Origin: Apus apus
Taxonomy: Eukaryota > Chordata > Aves > Apodiformes > Apodidae
Direction: 5' to 3'
Length of the DNA: 64,000 nt
Assembly: GCF_020740795.1 (NCBI RefSeq)
Contig: NC_067285.1
Coordinates: forward strand, 41,018,511-41,082,510
The notes beneath the pieces were generated by a model, which saw nothing but the letters and a program-made list of their open reading frames with translations, did no database searches and was not told the DNA's origin. Below, piece by piece: positions 32,606 to 64,000 of this stretch. Position numbers and translations under genes: made by a program. Position 1 is the first letter of the stretch. The number at the start of each line of letters is the position of its first letter.

Positions 32606-35600
32606 GTGAGTACCTCACAGCTGCAGAGCAGCAACCAGCTGCATGTTTTCTTTGCTCCTTCACAAAAAATCAGTACTGACAGATGCTTTTTTTCTCCCTT
32701 TCAAGGTGAGCAAACTCAAGCAGCATGCCACGTCTGCCAGCTCAGAAGAAAAACACGTAAGCTCCTTTTGTCTCTTCATTTTCTTGAAGAAATCCTTCTT
32801 TGTTCTATTCCCCCCCACCCCAATACACTTTGATACTCGTTTTATGACTGCAGCTGCTTGCAGGACATGTCCTCACTTGGCTGGTATGAGCCAGTTTCTC
32901 AGGTAGACAAAGCAGAGAGCCAACTGATGTGTGTAGTCTTCTGTGATGTTAGGCATCCTGCTTGTGGACTTTCATCAGTTGTAACTCTGGACCAGCACTA
33001 GAAACCTTGTTTCTTAATTAAAAAGGCGTAAGCTGTGGCAATATCTGGTGTTGGAAGAGCAGTTTATTCCAGTTCCCTTGATTTGTATTATTTTTTTGGA
33101 GTGGTGCAAGTGAACTGTATTAGTCTTGTATATAGCTATTTAATTTATAATCCTTCACCAGCTGCTACCCATGTAAAATCAATGATTTGCTCTGAGAATC
33201 AGCTACTGAGTGTCCTCACCACATGGGAGATAAATCACTCTTGGGAAAAGGACCTGAGGATCAATAGAAAAAATGGGCATTAGAAGTAACTCCCAATTTC
33301 CTTCAAACAAGCTGGAGAAACTGATCTGAAATTCCTCAGGCTCTGCCAGTGGGAGAGGCACATCTTCTGTGTTGGGTATAATGTTCAGCTGGGATCGTGG
33401 CTTGTTCTGATCTGTTCCTCTTCCCACTGCCATGAATTGCTGAGGACACATCCTGCACAAAAGGAGAGTGTGTTGCCTGAAAAGCAAGTCATAGAATCAC
33501 AGAATGGTTAGGGTTGGAAGGGACCTGAAATATCATGAGGTTGCAACCTCCCTGCTGTGAGGCAGGAACACCTCCCACCAGAGTTAGAGGTGGTGATGGA
33601 AGCAGCTTTCCCTGCTCCTGTATGCTCCTTTGGGGACTAACCTCATCCTTTTTTTCTTCTCTGGAAGGACCCCCGGGGCCATCACTCACACAGACATCAC
33701 CACCACCAGGTGAATTCTCAGTCTTGGGAGAGACTGCAGCAACCACAGGATGACCTGGCATCACCTCAGCAGGTACAGGCAGAGAAAGCAAAGCACCTCT
33801 CAGTGCCAAGATTTGGGCCTTAGGATGAAGTACTTGATGAATAGTTAACATGCTGATCAACTCTTCATGCCTTTGTGTGCTAATAGTGAGTTTTATCTTG
33901 TTTTCAGGCTCTTTACTCTTCAGAAGAAAGTGTGGATGTCCCAGTACAACTGGTAAGTGTGCTGAACAGGAGAGTGTCAGTTGAGTTCTGCAGGGCAGGC
34001 AGTGCACAGCAGCCCTCCTCTTCCTCCATCAGGTTCCCGTGGTCACGTCTCTCCCTAAATCAAACAAAACTTCAGGCAGGGTGAGACAAATTCAGAGCAA
34101 TCTCTGCACGTAGCTCCTCAACAGTGCACAAGCAGGACAGGTACCAATCTGCACAGCTGACCTGTAGGTTCATTAGCCTGATGCCTCATAAATGTTTTCC
34201 AGCACTTCCCTGGTGTGTCAAGCAAGAGCCATGAAGATGCAGAGGATGACGACGATGACAGTGATTCCAATGACACAGATGAATCCGATGAGGTCATCAC
34301 TGGTTTTCCCACAGACATTCCAGTAACTGTACCCTTCCCTCCTTTCCCTTTCACCCGGGGAGACAACGCTGGCAGAGGAGACAGCGTGGGCTACAGGGTG
34401 AGGGCAAAAGCCGCAGTGCTGAAGTCCAGCAAACTCCTCAAAGCTGCAAAAAAGGTAAATAACGCTGAGCAGAGGGACCCAGGCCTTTTGGAAAAGGGGT
34501 AGGGAACCTGAAAATGGACCTGCTGTTTCATTTTGAAAAGCATTGGTGGGGGGAAAGCAGGCATGAGGGAAGGAATGTGTTTCCTTTCTCTGGTACCCCA
34601 CGTCAGAGGGGTGTCAGTGAGCTGAGGCAAGAGTGCTGGCCCCTGCTGCTGCTGCAAGCCACCCAACGCTGCCGTTTGCACTGCCAAAGTTGTCCTTGCA
34701 CAAGTGACACCTGAGGCAAGGATCAAACCTGAGCCTCTCATCAGGTGAAAGGTTCATCTCACTCCATAAAAGACCGATGTTTCTCCAGGCAGAGCTGTGT
34801 CACGCAGGCTTGAAGTCCCCCCACAGCCTTGGCAGCTTGGTTTGGTGCAGTTAGGGCAGCACGTGTGGAGAGATCAGTCCCTCGGGAGTGTTAGAGATGA
34901 AATGTAGGGTTGTTCTCACATCCTAGTGTTAGAAGCACAGTGTTGGGGTTTTTTTATCTATACCCTAGTGTTAGGAATATAATAGTTTGTTGAAGAGAGA
35001 AGTGAGATCTCTGCATGTTCCAATGACACCAGGAGTGGTTTCTGGTCCGAGAAACTGAGGGACTGAATTGGGCTCCATCTGGGGGATCCCAACACGGAGC
35101 AGGATTGATGGCCAAGATCAGACCCAACGAAGCCACTTCTGTCCTGCTCCTCGGGGCAGGATGGCACCAGGGGGTGCAGATCCTTGTGGTGATTGGGAAG
35201 GCAGCCAAGGGGGCAAGGAAGGTCAGAATTAGACCTTAAAAGGTAAAAAGTAACCTCCTAGAATGGGATGTGCCAACAGGGGTGGGAAACTTCTAGGATG
35301 GGCTGTAAACCCTGGAGTGCCCAGCCCGTGGGGAAAGAGGGGAGGGAACTTTGGGAATAGGGAATATAAACCGTTCTTCACCTCACTGTGGGTGGGCCTG
35401 CTGGTTTAGGTCACCCATTCTGGCACGAGTGTAAACACCCTGTGCTTGGCTGAGGGATCCGTGGGGGCCTGGTCATCGGCGCCACAAACGTTTCTCCCAG
35501 GAATGACACTGGCGTTTGTTTTCGGACAGCTCTTGGCGTACGGTGCCAGCGAGGAGGAGGATGAGAGCGCCCTGGATGCAGCCAGCCAGCAAGCAGAGCT

Positions 35601-35931
35601 CTCCCGGGAGGCTCCTGCTGCCCAAGGCTTCCTGAGGAAGCATGGCATCGGCTGGGAACGGGCGGACAAGTGGCAGCGGCAGGACAGCAGCGAGCTAGAG
35701 GGGAAGCGGCGTGACGGGAGCTCGGAAAACGACAGCAGGCAGAAATTCGACAGCCACGAGGTGGAAGGAGATGGCAGCAAGGCTGGTGCCAGAGGGGACA
35801 GCCACCAGAGCACGGAAAGCAGGGAGAGCCTCCCGGCTGGGCTCCCCGAGGACAACAGCAACCAAACGCTGGAGAGCGCCGAGGACGCGGGCGATCACCG
35901 CAGCATCGACACCAACGAGGTCACCCTCTGA
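32552..35931 (+). CDS. SPP1: SPP1 / osteopontin, complete coding sequence
   Basis: Secreted acidic SIBLING phosphoprotein that binds mineral and integrins in bone and eggshell. Six coding exons (32552-32605, 32706-32756, 33668-33772, 33908-33952, 34203-34454, 35530-35931) join in phase 0 to 302 residues; the avian norm is about 260-270, the extra length being mostly in the last exon. Visible parts in order: signal peptide MKVAVLCLCLISITAAWP; SSEEK phosphorylation cluster; a His-rich segment; an Asp-rich mineral-binding run (EDDDDDSDSNDTDESDE); an RGDNAGRGDS double integrin motif; an SVGYR segment at the thrombin-site position; a C-terminal half rich in Ser/Glu with NQTLESAEDA near the end. 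An additional RGDS is in the last exon. The acceptor of the last exon lies 33 nt after a retroviral LTR. PKD2 follows in tandem. Confidence 0.95.
32706..32756 (+). CDS. SPP1: SPP1 exon 3 (17 codons)
   Basis: VSKLKQHATSASSEEKH, with an SSEE serine cluster of the kind phosphorylated by the secretory kinase FAM20C. Acceptor TTTCAAG, donor GTAAGC. Confidence 0.95.
33488..33590 (-). mobile_element. CR1 3'-end fragment in SPP1 intron 3
   Basis: Starts TCATAGAATCACAGAATGG and carries about 100 bp of the CR1 3' terminus. It ends about 78 bp before SPP1 exon 4. Confidence 0.85.
33668..33772 (+). CDS. SPP1: SPP1 exon 4: His- and Gln-rich segment (35 codons)
   Basis: Starts DPRGHHSHRHHHHQ and ends DDLASPQQ. 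Seven histidines fall in a twelve-residue window, more than I recall for chicken. Acceptor TTCTCTGGAAG, donor GTACAG. Confidence 0.92.
33908..33952 (+). CDS. SPP1: SPP1 exon 5 (15 codons)
   Basis: ALYSSEESVDVPVQL, the short Ser/Glu phosphorylation exon typical of SPP1. Acceptor GTTTTCAG, donor GTAAGT. Confidence 0.93.
34203..34454 (+). CDS. SPP1: SPP1 exon 6: Asp-rich run and double RGD (84 codons)
   Basis: Contains the acidic run (EDDDDDSDSNDTDESDE), RGD at 34356-34364 and RGD at 34374-34382 separated by NAG, then SVGYRVRAKA. The RGDNAGRGDS pair is the avian configuration. Acceptor TTTTCCAG, donor GTAAAT. Confidence 0.95.
34796..35496 (+). mobile_element. Endogenous retrovirus LTR (solo) in SPP1 intron 6
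   Basis: About 700 bp, matching in inverted orientation the element at 48311-49018 through most of its length, with the same sense as SPP1. It includes a TATAAA at 35365-35370. No internal retroviral genes flank it, so it looks like a solo LTR. The 5' edge is diverged (TGTGTCACGCAGG) and the 3' edge reads ACAAACGTTTCTC. The family is not assigned from sequence alone. Confidence 0.8.
35365..35370 (+). promoter_or_regulatory. TATA box of the SPP1-intron LTR
   Basis: TATAAA in the context GGAATATAAACCG. It would start transcription near 35395, inside the LTR and about 135 nt before the last SPP1 exon. Confidence 0.5.
35530..35931 (+). CDS. SPP1: SPP1 exon 7: C-terminal half (133 codons, stop TGA)
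   Basis: Begins LLAYGASEEEDE after the acceptor TTTTCGGACAG and ends HRSIDTNEVTL. Conserved blocks include ENDSRQKFDSHEVEG and NQTLESAEDA. An RGDS is encoded at 35791-35802. The acceptor's pyrimidine tract is weak and follows an LTR closely. Confidence 0.92.
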   Translation, partial: LLAYGASEEEDESALDAASQQAELSREAPAAQGFLRKHGIGWERADKWQRQDSSELEGKRRDGSSENDSRQKFDSHEVEGDGSKAGARGDSHQSTESRESLPAGLPEDNSNQTLESAEDAGDHRSIDTNEVTL

Positions 35932-36176
35932 AGGGGGACACGGGCCGCGCTTCCCTGCTTCTCCAGTTCCTGCCTGCGGGCAGGGGGGGGTCACCGTTCG
36001 TCTGCCTAGAGCGTGCCGGCTTGCCGGGTGCGGGAAGCTCCCTTCTTCTCCTCCTTTCCCGGGGTGCGGGCCAGCTCCTCTCCCCAGCGCGCTGCCTCGC
36101 TCGGAGGCGCCGGGGGCTGAGGCCGAGGCTGCCGGGCCCGTGGAGCCCGCGGTTCCTCGAGCCGCGAGCGGATGGA

Positions 36177-36182
36177 AATAAA
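36177..36182 (+). terminator. SPP1: SPP1 poly(A) signal
   Basis: AATAAA 246 nt after the SPP1 stop codon. The 3' UTR is therefore about 260-270 nt, ending near 36200. Confidence 0.8.
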
Positions 36183-36290
36183 ACAACACCCAGAACCCTG
36201 TGCCTGCCTTACGTGTTGGCTGCGGTGGGGTGGGGGGTGGGGAGTTTCTCTGCTGCCGCGGCGCAGTTCGCGAAGCGGGGAAAACGCCTC

Positions 36291-36326
36291 GGGGGGGAGG
36301 GGGGGGGGGGGGGGGGAGGTTGGGGG
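36291..36326 (+). repeat. G-run in the SPP1-PKD2 spacer (G-quadruplex candidate)
   Basis: Thirty-six nt of almost pure G interrupted only by A and TT. It lies about 110 nt after the SPP1 poly(A) signal and 250 nt before the PKD2 start codon. Confidence 0.85.
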
Positions 36327-36576
36327 GGCTCCCTTTGGCTTTGAGGGGCGGGGAGCAGCGAGCCCGCCGCGGGCACCCGCTGCCGGCCCCTCCGGAGGAG
36401 CCGGAAGGCTCGGGGCTGGGCTTCGGGGCTGGGCTGGGGCCTCCGAGGGGAGAGCCGAGCGGCCCCGCGGCACCGAGCCGCCCGCGCTCCCGCTGCCGAG
36501 GGCGGGCAGCCCGGCCGGCTCCAGCCCCTCCGCCCCCGGGCTCGGCGGGCGGGGACGGGGCGGGGGCGCGGGGCTG

Positions 36577-63825
<27,249 letters not shown>

Positions 63826-64000
63826 GTAAGTCTGTCCTTCAGAGAGGGATGAATCTGCATGGGTGGTGTCTTTTGTGTTTTTTCTTGTTAATATTATGGG
63901 TTTTCTTCTTTCAGTTATGTAGTCGTCTCTCCTGTAACTGAATATTAATCAACTCATTCATAAAAGTACATGTTGTGTCTCAAAGGTGCTTAAGTCACTC

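Noticed and set aside
35406-36189. Minus-strand frames antisense to SPP1 exon 7
   Set aside because: Low-complexity complement of Ser/Glu codons and the LTR; no homology.
36172-36576. Upstream in-frame ATG at 36172 as PKD2 start
   Set aside because: It overlaps the SPP1 poly(A) signal, and the extra 135 residues show no similarity to PKD2.

Overview
This window is from a bird nuclear genome. It carries, all on the + strand, three neighbours of the avian mineralised-tissue (SCPP) cluster and its flank: MEPE/ovocleidin-116 (exons at 1016-4667), SPP1/osteopontin (exon 1 about 31196, stop at 35931) and PKD2/polycystin-2 (start codon 36577, running off the right edge after exon 13 at 63825). The gene order, the His-rich avian-type osteopontin, an ovocleidin-type MEPE and the saturation with CR1 LINEs all point to a bird. 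I count 33 CR1 copies or fragments, about 15 kb or nearly a quarter of the window by my own boundaries. That is high for a bird, and most copies are one CR1-J-like type. Such loads are known from woodpeckers and relatives (Piciformes), so that order is my tentative inference.

Layout: 1-1015, upstream flank or intron of MEPE, with no signal-peptide exon that I could recognise. 1016-5145, MEPE: two small exons and a 2.25-kb last exon containing a lineage-variable tandem repeat. 5150-31100, about 26 kb of gene-free DNA with many CR1 copies and no supported exon. 31141-36200, SPP1: a canonical inverted-CCAAT plus TTTAAA promoter, one non-coding and six coding exons, and an LTR retroelement remnant in the last intron. 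36200-37060, GC-rich PKD2 promoter and exon 1, only about 400 bp after the SPP1 poly(A) signal. 37066-37421, a long TTTC/TTTCTC tract in PKD2 intron 1. 44966-63825, PKD2 exons 2-13, with introns full of CR1 pieces and a second, inverted copy of the same LTR.

SPP1 and MEPE encode secreted, acidic, phosphorylatable matrix proteins that control calcium phosphate or carbonate mineral in bone and eggshell. PKD2 is an unrelated TRP-family cation channel that is a conserved neighbour. I found no new enzymatic or defence system. The most unusual signals are: an additional RGDS in the C-terminal part of osteopontin; an LTR ending about 33 nt before the last SPP1 exon, with a TATA box and an in-frame ATG that could produce a truncated osteopontin; a pair of near-identical elements in PKD2 introns made of an unknown 5' body joined to a CR1 3' tail; and a PKD2 N-terminus that appears to lack the RVxP ciliary signal.
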